Below, piece after piece: positions 26,708-34,532 of a stretch of 64,000 nucleotides of DNA (the stretch's first letter is position 1; each line of letters starts with the position of its first letter). The notes beneath the pieces are model-generated. The model did no database searches, was not told where the DNA came from, and saw nothing but the letters and a program-made list of their open reading frames with translations. Position numbers and translations under genes: made by a program. This DNA is from Longispora fulva (lineage in GTDB: Bacteria; Actinomycetota; Actinomycetes; Mycobacteriales; Micromonosporaceae): assembly GCF_015751905.1 (NCBI RefSeq), contig NZ_JADOUF010000001.1, forward strand, positions 1,736,001 to 1,800,000, given 5' to 3'.

Positions 26708-28105
26708 TTAGTACGCGAAGGCGAGTTGGTCGTCGTCGGTTTTCTGGCTGGGCGGTGCGGCGTCGGGGAGGCCGGCGCTGGCGGTCTTGAGCACGAGGCG
26801 GGTTTCGATGACGGCGAGGGTGCCGTAGAGGAGGGTGAACACGGTCAGGGAGGTGATGACCTCGCCGGTGGAGACGGACGGTGAGACGGCGGCGGCGGTT
26901 TTGAGGAGTCCGAACACGGCCCAGGGTTGCCGGCCCATCTCGGTGAAGATCCAGCCTGCGGAGTTGGCGGCGAGGGGCAGCAGGGGCAGGACGAGGCCGG
27001 CGCGCAGCAGCCACGTCGACGTGGGGGTGCGTCCTCTGCGCAGTGTCCACAGGGTCAGGAGTGCGATGGCGGTTCCGAAGGCGCCGAAGCCGATCATGGC
27101 GCGGAAGCCCCAGTAGGTGACGGGGATGACGGGGGCGTAGTCGCCGGGGCCGTAGGTGGCGCGGTAGTCGGCTTGGAGGTTGTTGATGCCTTTGACCTCG
27201 CCGTCGAAGCTGCCGGTGCCGAGGAAGGACAGCAGGTTGGGGACGGTGAGTGCCCAGACCTCTTCGGTGCCGTCGAGGGTGCCGATGGTGACGATGGAGA
27301 AGCTGGCGGGTTTCTCGGTGCGGTAGAGGGCTTCGGCGGCGGCCATCTTCATGGGTTGGGTCTCGGTCATGACCTTGCCGAGTTGGTCGCCGCTGATCGC
27401 GACGGCGGCGAAGGCGACGATCATGGTCCAGGCGCCGAGTTTGGCGGCGCTGCGGAAGGCGGGCTTGTCGGTGTCGCGGCCGCGGACGAGGTGGTAGAGG
27501 GCGACGCCGAGGACGAGGCCGCCGCCGGTGAGCATGCAGGCGGCGAGGGTGTGCGGGAGGGTCGCCAGGACGACCTTGTTGGTGAGGACCGCGGGGAAGT
27601 CGGTGAGTTCGGCGCGCTGGGTGGCCGGGTTGTAGGTGAAGCCGACGGGCCACTGCATGAAGGAGTTGGCGGCGAGGATGAAGTAGGCCGACAGGGCGGT
27701 GCCGATGGCCGCGGCCCAGATGGCGGCGAGGTGCAGGTGTCTGGGGAGCCGGTCCCAGCCGAAGATCCACAGTCCGAGGAAGGTGGACTCGAGGAAGAAG
27801 GCGACCAGGCCCTCGATCGCGAGGGGCGCGCCGAAGACGTCGCCGACGAAGCGGGAGTAGTCCGACCAGTTCATGCCGAACTGGAATTCCTGCACGATGC
27901 CGGTGACGACGCCCATGGCGAAGTTGATGAGGAAGATCTTGCCGTAGAACTTGGTGAGCTTGAGCCATTTGTCGTCGCCGGTGCGGTGCCAGGCGGTCTG
28001 CAGGCCGGCGACGAGGAAGATCAGACCGATCGTGAGGGGTACGAACAGGAAGTGGTAGACGGTGGTGATGCCGAACTGCCACCGGGCGAGGTCGAGTGTG
28101 TCCAC
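26708..28105 (-). CDS. cydA: Cytochrome bd oxidase subunit I
   Basis: A 465-residue oxidase subunit that carries the three hemes and the quinol site. The N-terminus DLARWQFGITTVYHFLFVPL includes the conserved heme-ligand histidine; GRQPWAVFGLLKT is the strongly conserved segment before the C-terminal helices. The quinol loop is the short form usual in actinobacteria. GTG 28105 has a purine-rich GGGGGAC upstream. It heads the operon cydA-cydB-cydDC-crcB-crcB, behind a double palindrome at 28142-28178. Confidence 0.97.
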   Translation of the reverse strand: MDTLDLARWQFGITTVYHFLFVPLTIGLIFLVAGLQTAWHRTGDDKWLKLTKFYGKIFLINFAMGVVTGIVQEFQFGMNWSDYSRFVGDVFGAPLAIEGLVAFFLESTFLGLWIFGWDRLPRHLHLAAIWAAAIGTALSAYFILAANSFMQWPVGFTYNPATQRAELTDFPAVLTNKVVLATLPHTLAACMLTGGGLVLGVALYHLVRGRDTDKPAFRSAAKLGAWTMIVAFAAVAISGDQLGKVMTETQPMKMAAAEALYRTEKPASFSIVTIGTLDGTEEVWALTVPNLLSFLGTGSFDGEVKGINNLQADYRATYGPGDYAPVIPVTYWGFRAMIGFGAFGTAIALLTLWTLRRGRTPTSTWLLRAGLVLPLLPLAANSAGWIFTEMGRQPWAVFGLLKTAAAVSPSVSTGEVITSLTVFTLLYGTLAVIETRLVLKTASAGLPDAAPPSQKTDDDQLAFAY

Positions 28106-28141
28106 GTGAGTCCCCCATCCGCGAGGCTCCCCACGGAACCT

Positions 28142-28178
28142 CTACGCGTCGTAGAAGATTCTACGACGCGTAGAAGAT
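28142..28178. promoter_or_regulatory. Double palindromic operator upstream of cydA
   Basis: CTACGCGTCGTAGAA (28142-28156) and TTCTACGACGCGTAG (28159-28173) are exact inverted repeats separated by GA. Each half is itself a dyad (CTACG-NNN-CGTAG), and the sequence also reads as two direct copies of CTACGnnnCGTAGAAGAT with a 19-bp period. The location, 36 bases before the cydA start, suits a repressor operator. The CTACGnnnCGTAG form does not fit the Rex consensus; BlaI/MecI- or TetR-type repressors are candidates. Confidence 0.75.
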
Positions 28179-28181
28179 GGG

Positions 28182-28520
28182 TCAGTCGCGCGGGGTCACC
28201 CACAAGCGGTCCAGCTCCCCCGCGGCGGCTTTGACCTGCTCCAACACTCCCCGCAGCTCCCCGACCGACGCCGATTCGTCGAGAATCACTGTCGCATCGG
28301 ACACGGCGCACCGCAGGGCGAACAGGCGATCCTGCAGATGGTCGAGCTCGGCCCGGCTGACCACCACCGCATCCGGCGGAAGCCCAGCCCTCGCCGCCAG
28401 CGTGCGCTGTTCGTACGCGCGCTGGCGGCAGGACTGGGCACAGTACAGGCGGGGGCGGCCGAGGCCCGCCCGGGACGGCAGTGTGCTTCCGCACCACGTG
28501 CACCGGGCTCTACTGGCCAT
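28182..28520 (-). CDS. Small zinc-ribbon-like protein
   Basis: A 112-residue protein. ATG 28520 gives the N-terminal motif RCTWCGSTLPSRAGLGRPR followed by LYCAQSCRQRAYEQR, a Cys4 zinc-binding pattern (CxxC...CxxxC) found in a common actinobacterial family of unknown function. The rest is helical with a likely coiled coil (LDHLQDRLFALRCAVSD, GELRGVLEQVKAAAGEL). Nucleic-acid binding is plausible but unproven. It ends 3 bases from the cydA-side palindrome, oriented the same way as cydA. Confidence 0.78.
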   Translation of the reverse strand: MASRARCTWCGSTLPSRAGLGRPRLYCAQSCRQRAYEQRTLAARAGLPPDAVVVSRAELDHLQDRLFALRCAVSDATVILDESASVGELRGVLEQVKAAAGELDRLWVTPRD

Positions 28521-28546
28521 AGCGGTCACCACGACCACAGACCGTA

Positions 28547-29266
28547 TCAGGCGCGCAGAGCGGTCACGATCTGCCGCGCGAGGGCCTCGTGCTTGGCGTA
28601 CGCCTCGGGGAAGGCGGAGACCTGCACCGACTGGATGGCGTAGGTCAGCGGCATCGCCCACCAGTTGGGGATGGTCACCAGGACCTTGTAGAAGGCGGTG
28701 GCCGCGTACTCCGGGTTCAGCAGCTCGGGCACGGTGCCCCAGTTGGGACGCTGCTGGAAGAGGCCCACGGAGTCGTGGTCCCAGCCCACACCCTGGTTGG
28801 GCAGGGCCAGGGAGTCCGGCAGCACGCCACTGGCGAGGTTGAGCAGCCGGGTCTCCTGCAGGGAGCACATGACGGCGGCGATCTTGGCCTCGGCCGGCAG
28901 GTACATCTTCCCGCCGACTGCCACGATGATCGCCGCGTTGTCCATCTGCGCCTGGGACAGGCCCCCGACGGGGGTCACGTGCAGGAGGGGGCCCTGGGGG
29001 GCCGCCTGCTGGGCCGGGGCCGCCGCCTGAGGGGCGGAGCGGTCCATGCCCCGGGAGGCCTTCTGGGGTACGTCGCGGGCGACGTCCCCGGTGGCGGCCT
29101 GGGCCACGATGTCCGACCGAACGGAAGTCTTCTGCAGTCCGCCCATGGGGAGGAACAGGCCACCGGCCACTGACAGAACACAGGCTCCCGCGACAATACG
29201 GGGGCCGAAGGTTTCGACGAGCCGACGGTGACGGCCCGACGACGCGGGGGGTTGTCTATGTCGCAT
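28547..29266 (-). CDS. Secreted lysozyme-like protein
   Basis: A 239-residue exported protein. ATG 29266 is followed by a basic stretch and a membrane segment (FGPRIVAGACVLSVAGGLFLP). After a Gln/Ala/Pro-rich linker, the C-terminal ~150 residues (starting SQAQMDNAAIIVAVGGKMYL) carry AVMCSLQETRLLNL, DSVGLFQQRPNWGT and AFYKVLVTIPNWW. This is a common actinobacterial domain whose motifs (catalytic-type Glu in QET, GLFQQRP) resemble goose-type lysozyme/transglycosylase folds. It often occurs at the end of cell-wall hydrolases. Activity is inferred from the fold only. Confidence 0.75.
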   Translation of the reverse strand: MRHRQPPASSGRHRRLVETFGPRIVAGACVLSVAGGLFLPMGGLQKTSVRSDIVAQAATGDVARDVPQKASRGMDRSAPQAAAPAQQAAPQGPLLHVTPVGGLSQAQMDNAAIIVAVGGKMYLPAEAKIAAVMCSLQETRLLNLASGVLPDSLALPNQGVGWDHDSVGLFQQRPNWGTVPELLNPEYAATAFYKVLVTIPNWWAMPLTYAIQSVQVSAFPEAYAKHEALARQIVTALRA

Positions 29267-29351
29267 CGAGCAACCATAGACAGAGAACCATAACGGCCGC
29301 GACCTGCGGGAACGTGGGTTTGACAACAACTGGATAACTGAAAACGGGACA

Positions 29352-29861
29352 CTATCTGCGTCTGCGGCGGATATATGCCAAAACAGCTTCACGGGTGGTG
29401 GTCACCCCGAGGGCGTCACGGGCCTGGGCGATGCGCCTGTTGGCAGTGCGTAACGACAGGTACTCCGCCGCCGCGGCCGCCGCGATGGTTTCGCCGTTGG
29501 CCAGCCGTTCGAGCAGTTGGCACTGCTCTTCGGACAGAGGTAGGGCGTCGGAAGTACCGTCCTCGACACCGCGCACGACAGGCCCCACCCGACTCAGATC
29601 GGCCAGAAGTGCGCGACCCAGGTCGGATTCGCACTCGATCACGGCCACCACGCCCGCGCCCCGCGCGGCGGCCAGCACCGCCAGCCGGACGGTCTCCACG
29701 TCGATGATCCGGCCGAACAGCACCAGGCGGGCGTCGGAGACGTCCCAGGCGGCCTCCGGTAACGCGAAACTTTCCCGGGTGCGCCAGCCCTCGCGCGCGA
29801 GCCGACGCAGGACCGTCGTCGCGTCCGCACCGGTGCCGACGACGTACCGAGGTCGGTTCAC
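29352..29861 (-). CDS. Small LuxR-type HTH regulator
   Basis: A 169-residue protein. Residues 1-100 look like a degraded receiver-type alpha/beta domain (ARLVLFGRIIDVETVRLAV, GVVAVIECESDLGRALL); the aspartate-phosphorylation pocket is not convincing. The C-terminal ~60 residues form a LuxR helix-turn-helix (LSEEQCQLLERLANGETI, AAEYLSLRTANRRIAQARD). GTG 29861 overlaps the stop of the large LuxR gene (GTGA), so the two regulators are made together. Confidence 0.75.
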   Translation of the reverse strand: MNRPRYVVGTGADATTVLRRLAREGWRTRESFALPEAAWDVSDARLVLFGRIIDVETVRLAVLAAARGAGVVAVIECESDLGRALLADLSRVGPVVRGVEDGTSDALPLSEEQCQLLERLANGETIAAAAAAEYLSLRTANRRIAQARDALGVTTTREAVLAYIRRRRR

Positions 29862-32269
29862 AGCACCTCCAGACAGCGTGCCGCGGCCTCGGTGCGAGTC
29901 CGGGCACCCAACTTACGCATCCCCGCACGGATGTGGGTCTCTACTGTCTCGCGTGAGACACCCAGAACGCTAGCTATCCGCCTCGTCGGTTCACCCTGGG
30001 CGACGAGCTCCAGCACCTGTCTCTCGCGCTGGGTGAGCGAACCGTCACTCTGAGGTCCCCGCGGGTCCCTGCGGACCGCGTGCCGACGCAGACCCACCCG
30101 CGCCCGCCCGGCCAGAAGCACCATGCCTGAGGAGGTCGCCAGCGCCTCGGCGGCCAACAGTGGGGGCACGGCCACGGCCGGGTCGGCGCTCAACAGACCG
30201 AGGGCGAGCAGACACCGCACCTCCTCACGCACCGCCACCGCCCGCCACGCCTGAGCCGCGCCGGTAAACCGGTCCGGGCGGCCGGCCCACGCGGCGAGGG
30301 TCTCGGCGACGGGTGGCGGACCGGCGGGCGCGTCCGGCGGCGGGGTGCCGCCCGCGCCGTCCAGGCGGGCCCAGTGCGCGGTGATCCGCCGCAGGCCCGG
30401 CAGCAGCGGGCCCAGGGTGTCCCCCGCCGCGAGGGCCAGGTCGGGTTGGCCGTCGAGCCACGCGGCCTCCGCGGCCACCCAGTCCACAGGAGAGTCCGGC
30501 ACCGACACGCCGTCCAGTCGCGACCGGGCCGACCGGGTCAGTCCGGCGTCGGCCTCGGCAAGGGCAGCCGCCGACAGGGCGTAGCCGCGCGCCACGGCCG
30601 GCAGGGTGCGGTCGGCCAGTTCCACGGCGCGGCGGGCCACGTCGTCCAGGCCCGTGCCCGACAGGGCCGCGCACCACAGTTCGATGGCGACGAACCGGGA
30701 CTGCCAGGAGTAGGCCACCTCCACGGCGCACGCCGCCGCCGCGGACCGGGCGGTGTCGCGGGCCTGGGTGAGCCGGCCGTCGGCGACGAGGGTGCAGACG
30801 AGTTGCCAGGCGCACCAGCGCGCGGACAGGGCGTCGCCGGACGCGCCGGCGGCGGTGGCGGCCGACGCCAGGGCGTACTCCCAGCCGTGGTCGCGGCGGT
30901 GCGCGGCGACGGCGGCCACGGCGGCGCGCAGGCCCGGGTCGTCGGGGGTCGCCGGCAGGCCGGTCAGCAGGGCCGGGGCGGCGGACGGGTCGACGGCGAG
31001 GGTGGCCAGGATCCGCACCCGCAGGGCGTCGGGGTCCTCACCGCCGGGAGCCGTCGGGCCGGGTGGGCCGGTCCGGCCGGGGGCTGCCCGGTCACCCGCT
31101 TCGGCCAGGCCGGAGGCGGCCTCGTCGCCCGCTTCGGCGTCGAGGACGGCCAGGGCGGTGCGGGGGTCGCCGGACTGCAGGTGGGCCTCCGCGCGCACGG
31201 CGACGGCGTCTGCGGGTGCCACGGCCAGGGCCGCGGCGGGGCGGCCCACGGTCAGGGCCGCGCGCGCCGCCGCGGTGCGCACGGCCGGGTCGGTGGTCAG
31301 GGACGCGGCGAGCAGGAGTGCCTCGGCGCGGGCGGCGGCGGAGTCGGCGAACTCGGCGGCGAGTTGGGCGCGTTCGCAGGCCGCGTCGGGGTCGCCGGCG
31401 GCGGCCAGGTGCCGGGCGGCCTCCAGGCCCTCGGTGAGTTCGGCGAGGCGCTGGTGCAGGGCGCGGCGTTCGGTGGGGTCCAGGGCGCCGGCGGCGACCT
31501 CGGCGACGTACGGGGAGGTGGGGGCGGCCGCGCCGTCGCGGACGGTCACGAGGTCCGCGGCCGTCAGCTCGGCCAGGCCGCCGCCGAGGAGGTCGGGTTC
31601 GGCGGGGCGGCCCAGCAGGCCCAGGGCCGCCAGGGCGGTGCGGGCCGGGCGGGTCAGGTCGGCGACGGCCTCGGCGACGACGTAGGCCATGTCGTCGCGA
31701 GTTCCGGCCCCGCCGGAGCGGGCGAGGGCGCGCACGGCCAGGGGCAGGCCACCGGCGCGCGCGACGACCGCCGCCACCTCGGGGCCTGACAGGCCGGGGG
31801 CGGTGGCCATGGCCAGGTCGGTGGCCTCGGCGACCGACAGAGCCGGCACCGTCAGCCACGCGGTGGCGGCGGAGCGTAGCCGGTCCTCGGCGCCGTCGGG
31901 TAACCGGTGCGGGGTGCGCAGCGCCACCAGGACCCGGACATGGGCACTGATCAGCGGCAACGCGTCGAGCGTGACGACGTCCGCCCACTGCAGATCGTCG
32001 AGAACCAGCAGGCCACCGGCCACCCGGGACCGCACGGCTTCGGCGAGCAGCGCCGGATCGTCGGCGGGCAGCCGCGCACGGACGGCACGGGTGAGGGGCA
32101 GCGCCGGCGTACCGCATAGGATCGCCAGGCCACCACCGGACAGCACCGGTCCGGCGAAGCCCGCACTGACGCGACCCAGCGTCGTACTGCGCCCACTTCC
32201 CGGGCCGCCGGTGAGCACGACGAGGCCCGGCTCGACAAGATGGGTCAGGATGTCGGGCGGGGCGAGCAC
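29858..32269 (-). CDS. Large LuxR-family (LAL/MalT-like) ATPase regulator
   Basis: An 803-residue regulator: N-terminal STAND-type ATPase, a long helical-repeat middle, and a C-terminal LuxR helix-turn-helix (SLTQRERQVLELVAQGE, IASVLGVSRETVETHIR). Walker B is LLVLDDLQWAD. Walker A reads TGGPGSGRSTT, so the usual lysine is arginine, which may weaken or alter nucleotide hydrolysis. GTG 32269 is preferred because GGGAGG lies upstream; ATG 32374 is possible but would overlap the divergent dynamin gene. Shares the intergenic region with that gene and may control it. Confidence 0.8.
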   Translation of the reverse strand: MLAPPDILTHLVEPGLVVLTGGPGSGRSTTLGRVSAGFAGPVLSGGGLAILCGTPALPLTRAVRARLPADDPALLAEAVRSRVAGGLLVLDDLQWADVVTLDALPLISAHVRVLVALRTPHRLPDGAEDRLRSAATAWLTVPALSVAEATDLAMATAPGLSGPEVAAVVARAGGLPLAVRALARSGGAGTRDDMAYVVAEAVADLTRPARTALAALGLLGRPAEPDLLGGGLAELTAADLVTVRDGAAAPTSPYVAEVAAGALDPTERRALHQRLAELTEGLEAARHLAAAGDPDAACERAQLAAEFADSAAARAEALLLAASLTTDPAVRTAAARAALTVGRPAAALAVAPADAVAVRAEAHLQSGDPRTALAVLDAEAGDEAASGLAEAGDRAAPGRTGPPGPTAPGGEDPDALRVRILATLAVDPSAAPALLTGLPATPDDPGLRAAVAAVAAHRRDHGWEYALASAATAAGASGDALSARWCAWQLVCTLVADGRLTQARDTARSAAAACAVEVAYSWQSRFVAIELWCAALSGTGLDDVARRAVELADRTLPAVARGYALSAAALAEADAGLTRSARSRLDGVSVPDSPVDWVAAEAAWLDGQPDLALAAGDTLGPLLPGLRRITAHWARLDGAGGTPPPDAPAGPPPVAETLAAWAGRPDRFTGAAQAWRAVAVREEVRCLLALGLLSADPAVAVPPLLAAEALATSSGMVLLAGRARVGLRRHAVRRDPRGPQSDGSLTQRERQVLELVAQGEPTRRIASVLGVSRETVETHIRAGMRKLGARTRTEAAARCLEVL

Positions 32270-32372
32270 TGCGGGGGCACCTCCCGAGGTGGCACGAACA
32301 TGTGATCCTGCCAAGGCAGAGTATTCGTAGTGTGGCCTGTGGTGTCCAGGCCAACGGAGGAAGGGGCGGTAC

Positions 32373-33884
32373 ATGACGTCGGGACCATTGAGCGCGAGAG
32401 TGGCGGGCATCTGCGTGGACGCCGCCGCACGCATCGGAGGTCCGACCCGCGCGCAGCTCCTCGACGTGCAGCGACGTCTCGACGAACCCCTGCGGGTGGC
32501 GATCGCCGGCCGGTTGAAAGCCGGCAAGTCCACCCTGGTCAACTCCCTGATCGGCCGCCGCGTCGCGCAGACCGAGGTCGGCGAGTGCACCCGGGTCGTC
32601 ACCCAGTTCCGCTACGGCACCTCCGACCGGGTCGACGTCGTGCGCCGCGACGGCAGCCGCGCCAGCCTGCCCCTGGACGACCTGGGCATGATCCCGCAGC
32701 GCCTCGGCGTGCCGTCGCACGACATCGCCTACGTGGATGTCACGTTGACCAGTGACCGGCTGCGTGACCTGACCGTCGTGGACACCCCGGGCCTGTCGTC
32801 GACGAACACGTCCGTGTCGGCCGGTACCCGGCGGTTCCTGTTCAACGAGGCCCCCATCGACGACGACATCGACCCCGACTCCGCCGGCGCCCTGTCGGGG
32901 GCCGAGGCGATCATCTACGTGTTCACCCAGAGTGTGCGCGAGGACGACGTGCAGGCCCTGGAGTCGTTTCGGTCCATGTCGTCGCGGCTGTCGAGCAACC
33001 CGATCAACTCGGTGGGCCTGTTCAACAAGGTCGACAAGCTCGCCGGCGCCGGCACCGACCCGTGGGGGGTGGCCGCGGCCCTGGCCACCGACCAGCGGCG
33101 GGTGCTGCGCCGGGTCGTGTCGGATGTCGTACCCGTCATCGGGTTGCTCGCCGAGACCACCGAGGCCGGCCGGCTCACCGCCGCCGACTGCGAGGCTCTG
33201 CGCGAACTGGCCCGCCTCCCCGAATCCGAACGCCTCGTCCTGCTGGCGTCGGTGGACCTGTTCGCCACCCGCGAGTGCGTCATCGACGCCGAGCAACGCA
33301 CCCGCCTCCTGCGCCTGCTGGACCTCTACGGCATCGGGTACGCGATCGCGGCCCTGACCGCCCAGCCCCAGCTCGCCACCGGTGAACTGCTGCGCATGCT
33401 CCTGGCGGCCTCCGGCATCGCCCGGCTGCGCCAGACCCTGGAGGAGACGTTCAGGTGGCGCACCGACGCCATCAAGGCCGGCTGGGCCCTGTCGAGCCTG
33501 GAGAAGATCGCCAGCCACGCCGCCCAGCCGCGTGACCGTGAACTGCTCCGCGACGCGATCGAAAGGGTGCTGCAGGAGCCGGAGTACCACCGGCTGCGGC
33601 TCCTGGAGGTCGCCCAGCTCGTCACCACCGGCGCCGTGGACCTGCCCGACCAGATGGAAGGCGAGCTGACCAGGCTCGCGTTGTCGACGGACCCGGGCTG
33701 GATCCTCAACCTGCCCGGCGCGCCCCAGCAGCATCTCGCCGACGCCGCGTTGCAGGCCGCCAGCCGGTGGCGGGCCTTCGCCGTCGCCGGCGCCAGCCCC
33801 GCCCAGTCGCGCGTCGCCCTCGTCGCCCACCGGGGTTTTCACCTGCTGTCGCAGCGCATGCGCGGCCAGGCAGCCTACAGCTAG
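32373..33884 (+). CDS. Dynamin-family GTPase (first)
   Basis: A 503-residue GTPase. G1 is AGRLKAGKST (residues 45-53), G3 is VVDTPGLSS (DTPG at 137-140) and G4 is LFNKVDK. The rest is mostly helical, as in bacterial dynamin-like proteins, which bind and remodel membranes on GTP hydrolysis. No clear membrane segment is visible, so it may act with its partner GTPase downstream. ATG 32373 has GGAGG at 32356-32360. It is the first gene of a four-gene operon followed by the GrpE-like gene after 33 bases. Confidence 0.88.
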   Translation: MTSGPLSARVAGICVDAAARIGGPTRAQLLDVQRRLDEPLRVAIAGRLKAGKSTLVNSLIGRRVAQTEVGECTRVVTQFRYGTSDRVDVVRRDGSRASLPLDDLGMIPQRLGVPSHDIAYVDVTLTSDRLRDLTVVDTPGLSSTNTSVSAGTRRFLFNEAPIDDDIDPDSAGALSGAEAIIYVFTQSVREDDVQALESFRSMSSRLSSNPINSVGLFNKVDKLAGAGTDPWGVAAALATDQRRVLRRVVSDVVPVIGLLAETTEAGRLTAADCEALRELARLPESERLVLLASVDLFATRECVIDAEQRTRLLRLLDLYGIGYAIAALTAQPQLATGELLRMLLAASGIARLRQTLEETFRWRTDAIKAGWALSSLEKIASHAAQPRDRELLRDAIERVLQEPEYHRLRLLEVAQLVTTGAVDLPDQMEGELTRLALSTDPGWILNLPGAPQQHLADAALQAASRWRAFAVAGASPAQSRVALVAHRGFHLLSQRMRGQAAYS

Positions 33885-33917
33885 CAGATCCGACCCACCC
33901 CTTTTCCAGGAGAAGCG

Positions 33918-34532
33918 ATGTCCCCCAGCAGTCTCCGTGCCATCGCCGCCGGCGTCGCGGCGTTCGTGGCCGTCCTCACCGGCATCCTGGCCGGCCTCAC
34001 CGGCGGTGGCGAACAGTGCACGACCGTCATGACGGCTGAGAACCGCCCCGGCGAGATCGGCCCCCTCAAGCACGAGGACACCAGCTGCGAGCCCGACGGG
34101 TTCGCCCCGGTCCCGGCCGTCGCCGGGTTCGTGGGCGCCGCCGTCGCCGGCGGGGTCGTGCTCGTCGTCACCGCGTTCGTCCGCCCGCCGGCCGCCGTGG
34201 CGGTGCCCAGCGTCGCCGTCGACAACGGCCGGGTCGCGGCCCTGGAGGTCGAACGCGACACCCTCGTCAAGACGTGCGTGTACGTGCGCGACCGGGCCAA
34301 CAGCAAGGCCATCGCCGACCGGCTCGGCTGGGCCCTGTCGGAGGTCGGCGTCGCCACCGTCAGCCCCGTCGGGGTGCCGTTCGACCCGGCCCAGCACGAG
34401 GCCGGCGGCTCGGCCGCGTCGCCTGACCCCGGCAAGGCCGGCCTGATCGCCGCCGTCGAGGTCCCCGGCTACAGCGACCGCGGCTCCGTGCTGCGCGCCC
34501 CCGTCGTCACCGTCTACCGGGACGGCCAGTGA
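33918..34532 (+). CDS. Membrane-anchored GrpE-like protein
   Basis: A 204-residue protein with two membrane segments (about 7-28 and 66-88) and an external loop holding two cysteines (Cys34, Cys57). The cytoplasmic C-terminal half resembles the GrpE nucleotide-exchange domain: VKTCVYVRDRANSKAIADRL (helix), then GVATVSPVGVPFDPAQHEAG, VEVPGYSDRG and VLRAPVVTVYRDG, given here in pieces. The GVxFDPxxHEA and GYxxxGxVLRxAxV pattern is the GrpE beta-domain signature. The long GrpE coiled coil is missing. AGGAGA precedes ATG 33918. It would serve an Hsp70; a membrane-anchored one lies 4 kb away. The GrpE assignment is from motif reading, not a profile search. Confidence 0.72.
   Translation: MSPSSLRAIAAGVAAFVAVLTGILAGLTGGGEQCTTVMTAENRPGEIGPLKHEDTSCEPDGFAPVPAVAGFVGAAVAGGVVLVVTAFVRPPAAVAVPSVAVDNGRVAALEVERDTLVKTCVYVRDRANSKAIADRLGWALSEVGVATVSPVGVPFDPAQHEAGGSAASPDPGKAGLIAAVEVPGYSDRGSVLRAPVVTVYRDGQ

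Noticed and set aside
22383-28118. A 1911-codon minus-strand open frame across cydDC, cydB and cydA
   Set aside because: Only the part 22383-25703 is coding (CydDC). The rest reads out-of-frame through cydB and cydA, whose own frames contain full family motifs.
28142-28178. Rex operator for the cyd operon
   Set aside because: The dyad is CTACG-n3-CGTAG, not TTGTGAA-n4-TTCACAA.
32269-32374. LuxR ATPase starting at ATG 32374
   Set aside because: It would overlap the divergent dynamin gene start and lacks a ribosome site; GTG 32269 has GGGAGG upstream.
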